A stretch of DNA of 61,574 bases from Peptococcaceae bacterium BICA1-8 (lineage in GTDB: Bacteria; Bacillota; Peptococcia; Peptococcales; BICA1-8). The stretch lies in contig JUEF01000152.1 of the NCBI GenBank assembly GCA_000802045.1, forward strand, positions 1 through 61,574. Direction: 5' to 3'. Numbering within the stretch: the stretch's first letter is position 1; each line of letters opens with the position of its first letter. Positions 44,976 to 54,547 of this stretch are shown one piece after another. The notes under the pieces are model-generated. The model had not been told where the DNA came from, did not search any database, and was given only the letters and a program-made list of their open reading frames with translations. A program made the translations under genes and the position numbers.

Positions 44976-45320
44976 CTAACCTGGCGGCCATTTCATTTCT
45001 CTACCACCCATTAAGTGAAAATGAAGATGACCTACTGTCTGACCACCATTATCCCTACAATTATTAACAATGCGATAGCCTTCCTTTTCAATTCCTTTTT
45101 CTTGAGCTATTTTTTGCATAGTTTTAAATATCGTAGTAATTAGAAGAAAATCCTCTCCATGGACGGAAGCCATATCACTAATATGCTTTTTGGGAATAAC
45201 CAATACATGGATAGGTGCCTGTGGCTGGATATCATCAAAGGCTAACACCGATTCATCTTCATAAATAATCTGAGTCGGTATCTCTTTATTTACTATTTTG
45301 CAAAATATGCAATCGGACAT
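44976..45320 (-). CDS. Histidine triad (HIT) family protein
   Basis: A 114-residue HINT-type purine nucleotide hydrolase. CIFCKIVNKEIP opens the protein, and the triad HLHFHLMGG lies near the end (residues about 98-106). ATG follows AGGAGGTGA. It lies between mtaB and rpsU, as in other Clostridia. Confidence 0.95.
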   Translation of the reverse strand: MSDCIFCKIVNKEIPTQIIYEDESVLAFDDIQPQAPIHVLVIPKKHISDMASVHGEDFLLITTIFKTMQKIAQEKGIEKEGYRIVNNCRDNGGQTVGHLHFHLMGGREMKWPPG

Positions 45321-45480
45321 ACTTTCACCTCCTTAATTGAGGTTGAGGCTAAGGTTAAGGCTAAGATTATGGTATATCGACCATTAAAGCATACTTTCTC
45401 GCTTAATACTAATATACTCTTTAAAAATTCATAAGTTAATAGAACACTTGCTTATTTAGTTTATTTCTACATAAGTTGTT
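45321..45480. other. mtaB-HIT gap
   Basis: No gene is seen. A GAGGTTGAGGCTAAGGTTAAGGCTAAG word lies next to the HIT gene (related to the TTAAGGTTAAGG family); the rest is AT-rich without recognisable signals. Confidence 0.4.
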
Positions 45481-46803
45481 TTAGTTCCTGCTGTAATTTG
45501 GCTCACCCTGAACATAATTTTTTTCCAACTTTTTTAACTTAATAGGGACAATGATTCCTTTTTCTCCTTCACCCGAAAAAACAACCCTTATGAAATTATC
45601 TGTATGTCCTTCCCAGCCACCCTGCGACCAAGCGGTTTCAACCAGCACATCTAGTGTTTTTCCTAAATAATTAGTGGCAAAAGCTTTAAAACCCTGCTCA
45701 GCCAATTCTAACATAGCTTTACTTCTTTTCTCTTTTTCCTGGGAAGAAACCTGTCTTGCAAATTTACTAGCAGGAGTTCCTTTACGGGGTGAATATTTGA
45801 ATACATGCAATCCCATAAAGCCCATTTCCTGTACAAAAGATAAGCTGTTTGCAAAGTTTTTCTCATCTTCGCCAGGGAAGCCAACCATTATATCAGAGGA
45901 GATACCAATATCAGGGACTTTATCTCTGATTTTTTTTACTATTTCCCGAAAATCCTTTGTGGTGTATGGACGGTTCATTTGTTTCAAGATTTCATCATCA
46001 CCATTTTGCAGTGGTATGTGTAAATCGCGGCAAAACCGAGGATTTTCTACCATAAGGCTAATCAATTCATCGGATATTTCAGTTGGTTCAATAGAGCCTA
46101 ATCTCAGTCGTTCAATATCAGTTTGCTCTAAAAGCTGTTTACATAAATAGGCGAGATCTACCTTGTTGGCCAAATCCTTACCGTAGGCACCTAAATGGAT
46201 CCCAGTAAGGATGACTTCTTTAAAACCAGCAGCCGCTAATTTGTTCGCCTCTAGGAGAGTGTTTTCTATACTACGGCTCCGGGATGGTCCCCGGGCATAG
46301 GGGATAATACAATAAGTACAAAACTGTTCACAACCCTCTTGAATCTTTAAATAAGCCCTGGTCCGATTAATCAGACGATCAACTGGCAGCTCTTCAAAAT
46401 CATTGGCTGTTAATATATTACTCACATGGGTGACAGTCTTTTTCCCCTTTGTATGCTCCTGGATAAGATCCACCATCCGGGCGCGATCCCTAGTCCCTAT
46501 TATCAAGTCGACACCAGAGATCTGTTCAACCTCACCAGGTGAGGTCTGTGCGTAGCAGCCCGTCACAACTATAAGAGCCTCTGGGTTATTATGAATAGCA
46601 CGCCGAATAACCTGACGGGATTTCCTATCTCCCAGGTGAGTTACAGTACATGTATTTATAATATATACATCAGCTACTTCCTCAAAATCCACAACCTGAT
46701 AAGCATGTTCTTTAAACAATGCGCCTAATGCCTCTGTTTCATTTTGATTGACTTTACAGCCTAATGTATAAAAAGCCGCTTTGGGATTTGCCACATCTTT
46801 CAC
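45481..46803 (-). CDS. mtaB: tRNA (N6-threonylcarbamoyladenosine(37)-C2)-methylthiotransferase MtaB
   Basis: A radical-SAM enzyme making ms2t6A37 in tRNA. The 440-residue protein has an N-terminal UPF0004 domain with Cys residues in TLGCKVNQNETEAL, INTCTVTH and TGCYAQ, the radical-SAM cluster motif CEQFCTYCIIPYARG (C-x3-C-x2-C), and a C-terminal TRAM-like part. The GTG start overlaps the rsmE stop (GTGA), as in B. subtilis yqeU-yqeV. Confidence 0.95.
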   Translation of the reverse strand: MKDVANPKAAFYTLGCKVNQNETEALGALFKEHAYQVVDFEEVADVYIINTCTVTHLGDRKSRQVIRRAIHNNPEALIVVTGCYAQTSPGEVEQISGVDLIIGTRDRARMVDLIQEHTKGKKTVTHVSNILTANDFEELPVDRLINRTRAYLKIQEGCEQFCTYCIIPYARGPSRSRSIENTLLEANKLAAAGFKEVILTGIHLGAYGKDLANKVDLAYLCKQLLEQTDIERLRLGSIEPTEISDELISLMVENPRFCRDLHIPLQNGDDEILKQMNRPYTTKDFREIVKKIRDKVPDIGISSDIMVGFPGEDEKNFANSLSFVQEMGFMGLHVFKYSPRKGTPASKFARQVSSQEKEKRSKAMLELAEQGFKAFATNYLGKTLDVLVETAWSQGGWEGHTDNFIRVVFSGEGEKGIIVPIKLKKLEKNYVQGEPNYSRN

Positions 46804-47540
46804 CCCAGATCACCTAATTCATATAAAACCATAACTAATGCCGCTAAGCCTGCTGTTTCAGTCCGTAAAATTCTTTGTCCTAGAGAAACCGTCTGGGCTC
46901 CCATAGCAAGGAGCTTATCCACCTCCTGCTGTGCAAGTCCGCCTTCTGGCCCAACTACTAAGGTTAATTGCTTAAGATCTTTGTTTTCCTGAAGGTAGCT
47001 TTTGATACCCCGGGTAGTTTCGTTCTCCCACAATACCAGAATGGGCTCTTTATTACTGGTTTCAGTTAGATATTTCTCCCAAGTGCAGATTTCCCCAATT
47101 TGAGGTACAGTTGCCCGCTTACATTGTTTACTAGCCTCTTGAGCAATTTTCTGCCATTTTTCCCGGCGTTTTCCTTTTTTTTCGTCGTCTAGCTTAACCA
47201 CAGTGCGCTCGGTTAAAACCGGTATTATTTTAGCAATTCCCAGTTCAGTACACTTTTGGATAATCAGTTCCATTTTATCCCCTTTAGGAATGCCTTGAAC
47301 CAAGGTAACGTCGATAAGAGAGTCTCTTGTCGAGGATGTGATACCTTGAATTTCCCCACTCACCAAACCTGAAGCTATATTCTTAATTATTATTTCATAT
47401 TCCAGCCCTGTCCCGTCAAAGACAATAACCTTTTCCCCTTCCTTTAACCGTAAAACCTGTGTTAAATGATGGGCATCTGAATCTTTGATTTGTACTTCTT
47501 CACCTTTTATATCTTCTGTGGAAACGAAAAAACGACGCAA
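46800..47540 (-). CDS. rsmE: 16S rRNA (uracil(1498)-N3)-methyltransferase RsmE
   Basis: A SPOUT methyltransferase. The 246-residue protein has a PUA-like N terminus (DAHHLTQVLRLKEGEKV) and the knot motifs TLVVGPEGGLAQQEVD and SLGQRILRTETA. The upstream ORF extension (LVSFNADLREWQ) is encoded by the composite repeat and is unlikely to be real. AGGTGA is 5 bases before the TTG at 47540, giving MRRFFVSTEDI; a GTG at 47549 is the alternative. It is coupled to mtaB. Confidence 0.92.
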   Translation of the reverse strand: MRRFFVSTEDIKGEEVQIKDSDAHHLTQVLRLKEGEKVIVFDGTGLEYEIIIKNIASGLVSGEIQGITSSTRDSLIDVTLVQGIPKGDKMELIIQKCTELGIAKIIPVLTERTVVKLDDEKKGKRREKWQKIAQEASKQCKRATVPQIGEICTWEKYLTETSNKEPILVLWENETTRGIKSYLQENKDLKQLTLVVGPEGGLAQQEVDKLLAMGAQTVSLGQRILRTETAGLAALVMVLYELGDLG

Positions 47541-47564
47541 ATGTCTCACCTGCCATTCTCTGAG

Positions 47565-47816
47565 GTCGGCATTAAAGCTCACAAGTAATTCCATGGGTCA
47601 GCTTGACGTCTAAAAAGCTAACTTTTTGGGTCGGCATTACGTCACCATAGCAATTATTATGGTCGGCATTATTTCTTGCAAGTTACTGATCCTGCTATTT
47701 TTTTCTATAAGCCCACATGCCGACAACTGATCTTAACCCTTAAGACGTCATGCTGACTTACATTTAACCCATGAGTTATAATGCAGACCGAAAAGCTAAA
47801 CCAAAAAGCCGTCATA
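47565..47816. repeat. Composite palindromic element, copy 6
   Basis: Direct cores GTCGGCATTAAAGCT, GTCAGCTTGACGTCT, GTCGGCATTACGTC and GTCGGCATTATT are followed by inverse cores AGCCCACATGCCGAC, AGACGTCATGCTGAC, AGTTATAATGCAGACC and AGCCGTCATA. Spacing is near 32 bp. Its terminal core supplies the TGA stop of prmA, and its other end reaches within 25 bp of the rsmE start. Confidence 0.85.
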
Positions 47817-48744
47817 CGATTTGGGCTACTATCGCTACCCAGCCTGCTTCTTCTTTGATCTCAATAACTTTAAAATTATGTTCTTTTAATACTTCAAGAA
47901 CATCTTCTTTTCTCTCATCAATTATGCCAGAGGCAATGAATATGCCTTGTGGCTTTAACTTTTCCAAAACATCGGGAATAAGACGGTTAATAATATCAGC
48001 GACAATATTAGCCACAATAAGATCAGCTTTACCCCAAGCTTTAGCTAGAAGGTCACTATGACTTACACTTATAATATGTTGCAGATTATTCAGTTTGACG
48101 TTACTAGCGGCGGCTTCCACAGCTACCGTATCATAATCTAAAGCCTGTATTGATTTAGCACCCAATAGAGCAGCTGAAATGCTTAGAATACCGCTGCCTG
48201 TTCCTACATCAAATATCTCCCTATCTGGTCCCACGTACTTTTCTAATAATTTGATGCATAAAGCAGTAGTAGCATGATTTCCAGTACCAAAAGCCATTCC
48301 CGGGTCTAGCTCAATCACTAAATCTCCAGGCTCTGATTCATAGTTTTCCCAGGAGGGTTTAATAACTATTTTATCTCCTATTTTTTCTGGCTTAAAATAA
48401 GCTTTCCAGGAATTAGCCCAATCCTCTTCTTGAACCTCAGTAACATTAAGTTCTATGGAAGCACCTTCCATCCTTACTCTCAGATATTCAAGCTCCTGTT
48501 TTAATTCCTCTAGCTTAGCGATTAAAAAGTTATCCATAGGTAAATAACCTTTTACTAATACCTCTTGTCGCTCTAAAATCTCTTCGGTAAACTCATGGTC
48601 ATCCCATTGCCCCCGCTTTGCATACATAGCAATTAGCTGGGGGTCTTCAATTACTACTCCCCCAGCTCCCAGCTCATGAAAAATATTGGCAATCCCTTCA
48701 ATAACACCCTGCCCTGTGGTTATTTTAACCTCTAACCAATCCAT
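47812..48744 (-). CDS. prmA: Ribosomal protein L11 methyltransferase
   Basis: It methylates L11. The 310-residue protein has the PrmA N-terminal domain (MDWLEVKITTGQG), the SAM motif EIFDVGTGSGILSISAALLG, and IVANIVADIINRL. ATG follows AAGGGAGA and is 12 bp from dnaJ. The TGA stop lies in the first core of the adjacent composite repeat (GTATGACGGCT), after an intact family C terminus. Confidence 0.95.
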   Translation of the reverse strand: MDWLEVKITTGQGVIEGIANIFHELGAGGVVIEDPQLIAMYAKRGQWDDHEFTEEILERQEVLVKGYLPMDNFLIAKLEELKQELEYLRVRMEGASIELNVTEVQEEDWANSWKAYFKPEKIGDKIVIKPSWENYESEPGDLVIELDPGMAFGTGNHATTALCIKLLEKYVGPDREIFDVGTGSGILSISAALLGAKSIQALDYDTVAVEAAASNVKLNNLQHIISVSHSDLLAKAWGKADLIVANIVADIINRLIPDVLEKLKPQGIFIASGIIDERKEDVLEVLKEHNFKVIEIKEEAGWVAIVAQIV

Positions 48745-48756
48745 AATATATCTCCC

Positions 48757-49899
48757 TTATCCTTTAAATGCATCTTTAACCCGTTCAAAAAAACCTTTTT
48801 CCTTGTTTTCTCCGGTTTCCTCAACCTTATTCTGTTCTTCATTAAATGTACTCTCCAGTTTTTTCAAGAGCTCTTTTTGGTCACTAGTTAAATTTTTGGG
48901 GGTAACTATTTTAACCTTAACGTGTTGGTCACCAGTACCATAACCTTGGACGTTTTTAATACCTTTACCCTTAAGTCGAAATACAGTATCGGTTTGGACA
49001 CCCTCGGGTACTTTAAATTTAACCTTCCCGTGTAAGGTAGGCATTTCAATTTCCGCACCTAAGGCAGCTTGCACAAAGGTAATTGTTTGTTCATAAAAAA
49101 TATCATCTTCATGCCGCATAAAGAACTTATGGGGCTTTACGGTAATAAAGATGTATAAGTCCCCCGGAGGCCCCCCTAATTCACCTGCTTCACCTTCTCC
49201 ACCCATTCGCAAGCGTGAGCCAGTATCAACACCAGCTGGAATCTTAATCTGCACTTTTTTGTTCTTCCTTATTTTACCTTTCCCACTACATTCAAGACAA
49301 GGTTGCTTTATTACTTTACCCTCCCCTTCACATTCTGGGCAGGTACGAATCGTCTGAAATTGTCCTAAGGGGGTTCGCTGGGTCTGAGCTACTTGACCTG
49401 TACCTCGACACCGAGAACAGGTTTCGGAGCGAGTACCCTTTTTCGCTCCTGAACCTTCACATTCAGAGCAGGTTTCCCAACGGGGAAGACTTATAGTTTT
49501 CTCTATACCAAAAGCAGCCTCTTCAAACTCGACAGTTAAATCATAACGGAGATCTGCACCCTTACGGGGCCCTTTGCGGGTCTGCCCGCCAAAACCTCCG
49601 CCAAAAAACATGTCAAATATGTCCCCGAAGCCTCCAAAGTCCTGCCCGCCAAAACCGCCACCAAAACCATTTGGATCAAAGCCTGCATGACCCAGTTGAT
49701 CATACCTCGCCTTTTTGTCAGGGTCAGAGAGTATCTCATAGGCCTCTGTCACTTCTTTAAATTTTGATTCTGCCTCTTTATCCCCTGGATTAACATCAGG
49801 GTGATATTGCCGGGCTAGCTTACGATAAGCCTTTTTTAAATCAGCCTCATTGGCATCTTTTCCGATACCTAGTACCTCATAATAATCGCGCTTGGCCAT
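48757..49899 (-). CDS. dnaJ: Chaperone DnaJ
   Basis: The Hsp40 co-chaperone. The 380 residues comprise the J domain with HPD (HPDVNPGDK), a Gly/Phe region (about 75-105, [17 protein letters not shown]), four CxxCxGxG zinc repeats ([32 protein letters not shown]) and the C-terminal substrate-binding domains. ATG follows AGAGGAGGTGA. It is separated from dnaK by 312 bp that hold repeats and a hairpin. Confidence 0.97.
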   Translation of the reverse strand: MAKRDYYEVLGIGKDANEADLKKAYRKLARQYHPDVNPGDKEAESKFKEVTEAYEILSDPDKKARYDQLGHAGFDPNGFGGGFGGQDFGGFGDIFDMFFGGGFGGQTRKGPRKGADLRYDLTVEFEEAAFGIEKTISLPRWETCSECEGSGAKKGTRSETCSRCRGTGQVAQTQRTPLGQFQTIRTCPECEGEGKVIKQPCLECSGKGKIRKNKKVQIKIPAGVDTGSRLRMGGEGEAGELGGPPGDLYIFITVKPHKFFMRHEDDIFYEQTITFVQAALGAEIEMPTLHGKVKFKVPEGVQTDTVFRLKGKGIKNVQGYGTGDQHVKVKIVTPKNLTSDQKELLKKLESTFNEEQNKVEETGENKEKGFFERVKDAFKG

Positions 49900-50025
49900 C
49901 CCGGTTCACCTCCTCTTGAAAAATTGTCTAAAGGACAATTTTTAGTTACTAGTGACTGGTGACTAGTAACTAAAAAAATGTCCAACACCTAGCTATTATA
50001 TCTCAAATCCTTAATTATCTTAGAA
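49900..50025. repeat. Heptad tract in the dnaK-dnaJ gap
   Basis: 49943-49976 reads AGTTACTAGTGACTGGTGAC, and the inverse version lies at 50178-50208 at the other end of the gap. The two could pair, enclosing the TGTCATTGCGAG element and the hairpin at 50132. No gene is seen. Confidence 0.55.
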
Positions 50026-50107
50026 TGTCATTGCGAGCTAAGCGAAGCAATCTGAAACCCCAAATTAAAACCGCATATTGCCACGGGCTAAAGCCCTCGC
50101 AGTGACA
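50026..50107. repeat. TGTCATTGCGAG inverted repeat element
   Basis: It starts TGTCATTGCGAG and ends CTCGCAGTGACA, with inner AAGCAATCTGAAACCC and CGGGCTAAAGCCC. A related element lies at 61389-61460. Such elements are common in many bacterial genomes. Confidence 0.75.
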
Positions 50108-50131
50108 AAAAGATTTCCAAACATACAAGAA

Positions 50132-50161
50132 AATTGGACAGGGGATTTTCCCCTGCCAATT
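50132..50161 (-). terminator. Hairpin between dnaK and dnaJ
   Basis: AATTGG-A-CAGGGGA and TCCCCTG-CCAATT make a strong stem followed on the minus strand by only four U. It may partly end transcription after dnaK or stabilise the dnaK message. Confidence 0.5.
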
Positions 50162-50211
50162 CCTCTCCAATTAAGATCTAAACTAGTCACCAGTCACTAG
50201 TCACTAACCCA

Positions 50212-52044
50212 CTATTTCTTTTCCTCATCAACCTCTTCAAATTCAGCATCTACTACATTATCATCTTTAGAATTTCCTTGTTCTGCACCTGGCTCACCTT
50301 GACCTTCAGGATTAGCCTGCTCATACATTTTTGAAGTCATTTTATACAGAACTTCAGTTAGTTTTTCTGAATTAGCTTTAATTTCCTCAGTGTTATTAGC
50401 TTCTAATGCCTTTTTCAATTCATCCTTAGCCTTTTCCACTTCTTCTTTTTCCTGAGCATCAACCTTGTCGTCTAGTTCTTTTAAGGTTTTCTCAGTTTGA
50501 TATACTAAGGATTCGGCCTGATTTCTGGTTTCTACCTCTTCTTTGCGTTTTCTGTCTTCTGTGGCATTTGCCTCTGCTTCTTTAACCATCTTTTCTATTT
50601 CATCCTTTGAAAGTCCGCCAGAGGATTGAATTGTAATCTTCTGCTCTTTTCCTGTACCTAAGTCTTTGGCCGATACGTTAACAATACCGTTGGCATCAAT
50701 ATCAAACTTAACCTCTATCTGCGGTATACCCCTAGGTGCTGGAGCAATTCCAGTTAATTGGAAACGACCTAATGTTTTATTGTAGGCAGCCATTTCCCTC
50801 TCACCCTGTAAAACATGAATTTCAACCGAAGTCTGACTATCAGCAGCTGTCGAGAAAACTTGACTTTTTGAAGTAGGGATTGTGGTATTACGCTCAATAA
50901 GCTTTGTAAACACTCCACCTAGAGTTTCTATCCCCAAGGAAAGTGGTGTAATATCTAATAATAATACATCTTTAACCTCTCCTGCAAGAACACCAGCTTG
51001 AATAGCAGCTCCAACAGCTACACATTCATCAGGGTTAATACCTTTATGAGGTTCTTTCCCTAAAATCTTTTTGATTCCCTCCTGCACTGCAGGAATACGG
51101 GTAGACCCACCAACAAGAAGAACTTTATCAATATCTTTTGATGTAAATCCAGCATCGGACAAAGCCTGTCTAGTGGGCCCCATAGTTTTTTCAACCAAAT
51201 CAGCTATTAGTTCTTCAAACTTAGCCCTTGTTAGATTTAGGTCTAAGTGCTGAGGTCCTTCAGCAGTTGCTGTAATAAATGGTAAATTAATATTAGTAGT
51301 TGTTACTGAAGATAACTCGTGCTTAGCTTTTTCTGCCGCTTCCTTCAAACGCTGTACAGCCATTTTATCCTTTGATAAATCAAAACCTACTTGCTTTTTA
51401 AATTCCTGTACCATCCAGTTAATAATTCTTTCATCAAAATCATCCCCGCCTAGACGGTTATTACCGCTAGTTGCTTTGACTTCAAAAACACCTTCACCTA
51501 ATTCTAGGATAGAAATATCAAAGGTACCGCCGCCTAGGTCATACACCAAAACTGTCTTGTCTTCTTGCTTATCAATACCATATGCTAGTGCTGCAGCAGT
51601 AGGTTCATTAATAATTCTTAATACTTCCAGTCCAGCAATTTTTCCGGCATCTTTCGTTGCTTGCCTTTGGCTGTCTGTAAAATATGCCGGTACAGTAATA
51701 ACGGCTTGTGTAACCTTTTCACCCAAATAACCTTCTGCATCAGCTTTTAATTTTCCGAGAATCATAGCAGATATTTCTTGGGGTGTGAATACCTGATCAT
51801 CTATATTTACCTTGTAATCTGTACCCATATGCCTTTTAATGGAAGCAATAGTGCGGTCAGGGTTAGTAATCGCCTGACGTTTAGCAACCTGCCCGACTAG
51901 CCTTTCTCCTGTTTTAGAGAATCCAACTACCGAAGGAGTAGTTCTATTGCCTTCCGCGTTTGGAATAACAACAGGCTCACCGCCCTCCATTACTGCAACA
52001 CATGAATTAGTTGTTCCTAAATCAATACCTATAACTTTTCCCAT
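50212..52044 (-). CDS. dnaK: Chaperone DnaK (Hsp70)
   Basis: ATP-dependent chaperone. The 610-residue protein has the phosphate-binding [30 protein letters not shown] and [12 protein letters not shown], the linker [15 protein letters not shown], the substrate-binding domain and lid, and a C-terminal acidic tail ending in [11 protein letters not shown]. Length is typical for Firmicutes. AGGAGGTCATG-type spacing precedes the ATG. Confidence 0.98.
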   Translation of the reverse strand: MGKVIGIDLGTTNSCVAVMEGGEPVVIPNAEGNRTTPSVVGFSKTGERLVGQVAKRQAITNPDRTIASIKRHMGTDYKVNIDDQVFTPQEISAMILGKLKADAEGYLGEKVTQAVITVPAYFTDSQRQATKDAGKIAGLEVLRIINEPTAAALAYGIDKQEDKTVLVYDLGGGTFDISILELGEGVFEVKATSGNNRLGGDDFDERIINWMVQEFKKQVGFDLSKDKMAVQRLKEAAEKAKHELSSVTTTNINLPFITATAEGPQHLDLNLTRAKFEELIADLVEKTMGPTRQALSDAGFTSKDIDKVLLVGGSTRIPAVQEGIKKILGKEPHKGINPDECVAVGAAIQAGVLAGEVKDVLLLDITPLSLGIETLGGVFTKLIERNTTIPTSKSQVFSTAADSQTSVEIHVLQGEREMAAYNKTLGRFQLTGIAPAPRGIPQIEVKFDIDANGIVNVSAKDLGTGKEQKITIQSSGGLSKDEIEKMVKEAEANATEDRKRKEEVETRNQAESLVYQTEKTLKELDDKVDAQEKEEVEKAKDELKKALEANNTEEIKANSEKLTEVLYKMTSKMYEQANPEGQGEPGAEQGNSKDDNVVDAEFEEVDEEKK

Positions 52045-52159
52045 CTATCATGACCTCCTAATATTTTATAAATTATTTATTTGGACTATAGACGATAGAC
52101 TATAGACTAAAGACGAGTTAAATTGACTATCGACTATCGACTAATCTTATTTTTTAGCC
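52045..52159. repeat. GACTATAGACGATAG repeat in grpE-dnaK gap
   Basis: GACTATAGACGATAGACTATAG and GACTATCGACTATCGACTA runs. It belongs to the CGTCTATCGTC word family. No gene is seen. Confidence 0.55.
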
Positions 52160-52726
52160 TTAATTCTTCGCCACCTTAACCATACTAGGGCGAAGAACTT
52201 TATCCTTAAACATATACCCACAACGAAGCTCTTCTAAGATTGCATTATCGGGGACTGATTCGTCTTCAATGTGCATTACAGCCTCATGCTTTTGCGGATC
52301 AAATGTTTGACCAATGGTATTAATTGGCTCTAAGCCAGCCTGAACTAAGAGTTGAAGAAACTGTTTATATACCATTTCCATACCAGTAAGAAACTTTTTT
52401 ACATCTTCACTGGGGGCTTGAACCTCTAAAGCCCTCTGGAAATTATCAAGGACTAGCAATAGTTCAGAGATTAAATTACTATTTGCATATTTAGCAAGCT
52501 CCTCTTTTTCTTGCCTAGTCCTTTTTCTAAAATTGTCAAAGTCAGCGGCAATTCGCAATAAACGCTGATTTAGGTCTTCTACTTGCTCTCGAAGCTGTTC
52601 TACTTCACTTAAACCCTCTTGGTCAACCGTTAGGCCTTCATTTTCACCTTCTAAATTTTGCCCTTCAGCAGCTTCTTGTTCTAAGTTCTCTGAATCTTTT
52701 TTTATTTTTTCCAATTTTGTCACCAC
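52160..52726 (-). CDS. grpE: GrpE nucleotide exchange factor
   Basis: The nucleotide exchange factor for DnaK. The 188-residue protein has a long N-terminal acidic coiled coil (about 20-90, LREQVEDLNQRLLRIAADFDN), and the family signature FDPQKHEAVMHIED, then LRCGYMFKDKVLRPSMVKV. Start is uncertain: GTG 52726 (behind TAGGA), or TTG 52714 behind AGGTGGTGA. It lies 9 bp after the group III chaperonin gene. Confidence 0.96.
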   Translation of the reverse strand: MVTKLEKIKKDSENLEQEAAEGQNLEGENEGLTVDQEGLSEVEQLREQVEDLNQRLLRIAADFDNFRKRTRQEKEELAKYANSNLISELLLVLDNFQRALEVQAPSEDVKKFLTGMEMVYKQFLQLLVQAGLEPINTIGQTFDPQKHEAVMHIEDESVPDNAILEELRCGYMFKDKVLRPSMVKVAKN

Positions 52727-52735
52727 CTATAAATC

Positions 52736-54301
52736 CTATTTATCATCTCTCAAATCTGACTGGGAAGCAGTTTCCTTTTTACGGATAATTGTATCAATGC
52801 GCAAAATAGCTTCGGCAACTTCACCAGCAGCTTTTAAAGCATATATTTTTACCAGGGTTGGATCAACAACACCAAGCTCAAGCATATCAGTTACATCTCC
52901 GGAATCACAATTTGTTCCTAACGAGAACTTCTGTTGTTCAACCTGAGCTTGAGTAACATCCCCCAATTTCTCCAATGGATTAAAACCGGCATTAGCAACT
53001 ATTTGGAGAAAGGGCCGCTGTAAAGCAGCGGTAACACAATTAATACCGAAGGCTGCCATACCTCGTAAGTCTTTCTTTAATTCATCAACTTCTCTGGCCA
53101 CCTGAAGTTCCAAGGAACCACCACCAGGAACTATCCCCCCTTTTATGGCTGCTTGAACAGCAGCAGCTGCATCTTTGGCAATTCTCTCCCTCTCACCCAC
53201 TATTTCCTGAGTAGAGGCACTTACTAAAACTGTTGCCATCGGCTTAGCCCGACCACCTAAAACTCGAATATGTTCTAATTTTTCATTTTCATAAACTCCA
53301 TTTGCCAAACCTAAGAAATTGGCTATTTCTTCAGTAGATTTTTTTAAGCCCGTTCGTTTAATCATCCGGGCACCGGTATGCTCAGCTACATTTCGCAGCT
53401 CTTTATTGGCTACTCTTTGGACAACTATAAGCCCCGCATCAGCCAAAATCTCCTCAGCTAAATCATCTACACCCCGATCTACTAAAACTACATTTACCCC
53501 TAGACTAATTATTTTAAGCAAATTTGCCTTAAATTCTTCCCTAAGCTCAAGATATCGCGCAAAACCAGATTCAGTAGCTAAAGCTTCATCATCGATTTCC
53601 TCTGGCTCTAAGGCATCATCAATTACTAGAACTTTTACATCACCGGAGATTTCTCTAGGCATTTGTTTATTCATTCGTTCTTTATTAATCAAGACTCCTA
53701 AGAAAACTTCATTTTCGGCTCCTTCTATTGCCTTAATAATATCTGAAAGCTTAAGATTAGAATCTGCAAGCTTTTCTTGGCCAATAATCTGAGCAGCCTT
53801 GACAACCAATTGGGCAATATCCTCATGCTCACGACCCGCAATCATTGCTATATTATGTAGCAGGGGATCAGCTAGACCCTTTAGTACTTGGCTCTTTTCC
53901 TGAATACCATTAATGGCCGCCTTTACGCCTTTACGCAGTCCTTCAATCACTCGAGCAACAGGAACTCCTTGCGCAACCTGATTGAAGCCTTCTGTAACCA
54001 TTTCTCCGGCCATCAATGTGGCTGTGGTAGTTCCATCACCAATTTCTTGCTGCTGAGCCTTGGCGATATTTATCATCATCCTAGCCGCTGGATGATTTAC
54101 TTCCATTAAATTTAAAATTGTTACCCCATCATTAGTTATTACTACATCTCCAAACTGATCAACAAGCATAGTATCAAGACCTTTAGGTCCAATTGTACCT
54201 TGTACTGCTCCCGCAATAGCCCGGACAGCATTGACATTAGTCTCTAAAGCACCATGCTTTGTATCAACTTCGGAGTTGGTGATTATATTTTTTACATTCA
54301 A
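52736..54301 (-). CDS. Group III (archaeal-type, bacterial) chaperonin
   Basis: A 521-residue member of the thermosome/CCT-like branch, not GroEL. It shows the conserved TIGPKGLDTMLVD (36-48), the ATP loop NDG (57-59) and GDGTTTATLMAGE (88-100), GIVPGGGSLELQ, and VVDPTLVKIYALKAAGE with the catalytic Asp. Such chaperonins occur in Carboxydothermus and several anaerobic Firmicutes inside the hsp70 operon and form lidless-type double rings with a built-in lid. Here it lies between hrcA and grpE, in the same CIRCE-controlled unit. No groES/groEL is present in the window. A horizontal origin from archaea is possible but unproven. Confidence 0.95.
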   Translation of the reverse strand: MNVKNIITNSEVDTKHGALETNVNAVRAIAGAVQGTIGPKGLDTMLVDQFGDVVITNDGVTILNLMEVNHPAARMMINIAKAQQQEIGDGTTTATLMAGEMVTEGFNQVAQGVPVARVIEGLRKGVKAAINGIQEKSQVLKGLADPLLHNIAMIAGREHEDIAQLVVKAAQIIGQEKLADSNLKLSDIIKAIEGAENEVFLGVLINKERMNKQMPREISGDVKVLVIDDALEPEEIDDEALATESGFARYLELREEFKANLLKIISLGVNVVLVDRGVDDLAEEILADAGLIVVQRVANKELRNVAEHTGARMIKRTGLKKSTEEIANFLGLANGVYENEKLEHIRVLGGRAKPMATVLVSASTQEIVGERERIAKDAAAAVQAAIKGGIVPGGGSLELQVAREVDELKKDLRGMAAFGINCVTAALQRPFLQIVANAGFNPLEKLGDVTQAQVEQQKFSLGTNCDSGDVTDMLELGVVDPTLVKIYALKAAGEVAEAILRIDTIIRKKETASQSDLRDDK

Positions 54302-54547
54302 ATTGGCTCACCCCTTTATAAACAAGTTACTAGCGACTGGTCAATTATATTCGTGCTCAGTACTCAGTGACCAGTGTTCAGAAAAAGCATTTATCTAACC
54401 ACGGGCCCCTTCGGGGCACACGGATAACTAGTTTTAAATCTAGCGTAGCGGAATCTTAATCTAACGAAACGAATGTGAGTGAAATCTTCTTCTGTAGCAC
54501 TGTAGAACTGTAGCTACGGGTCGAAGCCCCTTAATATATATTTCCAA
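54302..54547. repeat. hrcA-chaperonin gap with mixed repeat words
   Basis: No gene is seen. It has a GTTACTAGCGACTGGTC tract, GTGCTCAGTACTCAGTGACCAG, a CGGGCCCCTTCGGGGC hairpin, a TCTAGCGTAGCGGAATCTTAATC word and CTGTAGCACTGTAGAACTGTAG. It separates two genes of the same operon. Confidence 0.5.

Noticed and set aside
47541-47594. Longer rsmE start at 47594
   Set aside because: The extra codons are read from the composite repeat and have no ribosome binding site; AGGTGA fits the TTG at 47540.
52736-54301. GroEL annotation
   Set aside because: The sequence follows the thermosome/CCT pattern (TIGPKGLDTMLVD, NDG, GDGTTTATLMAGE), no groES is adjacent, and the length is shorter than GroEL.
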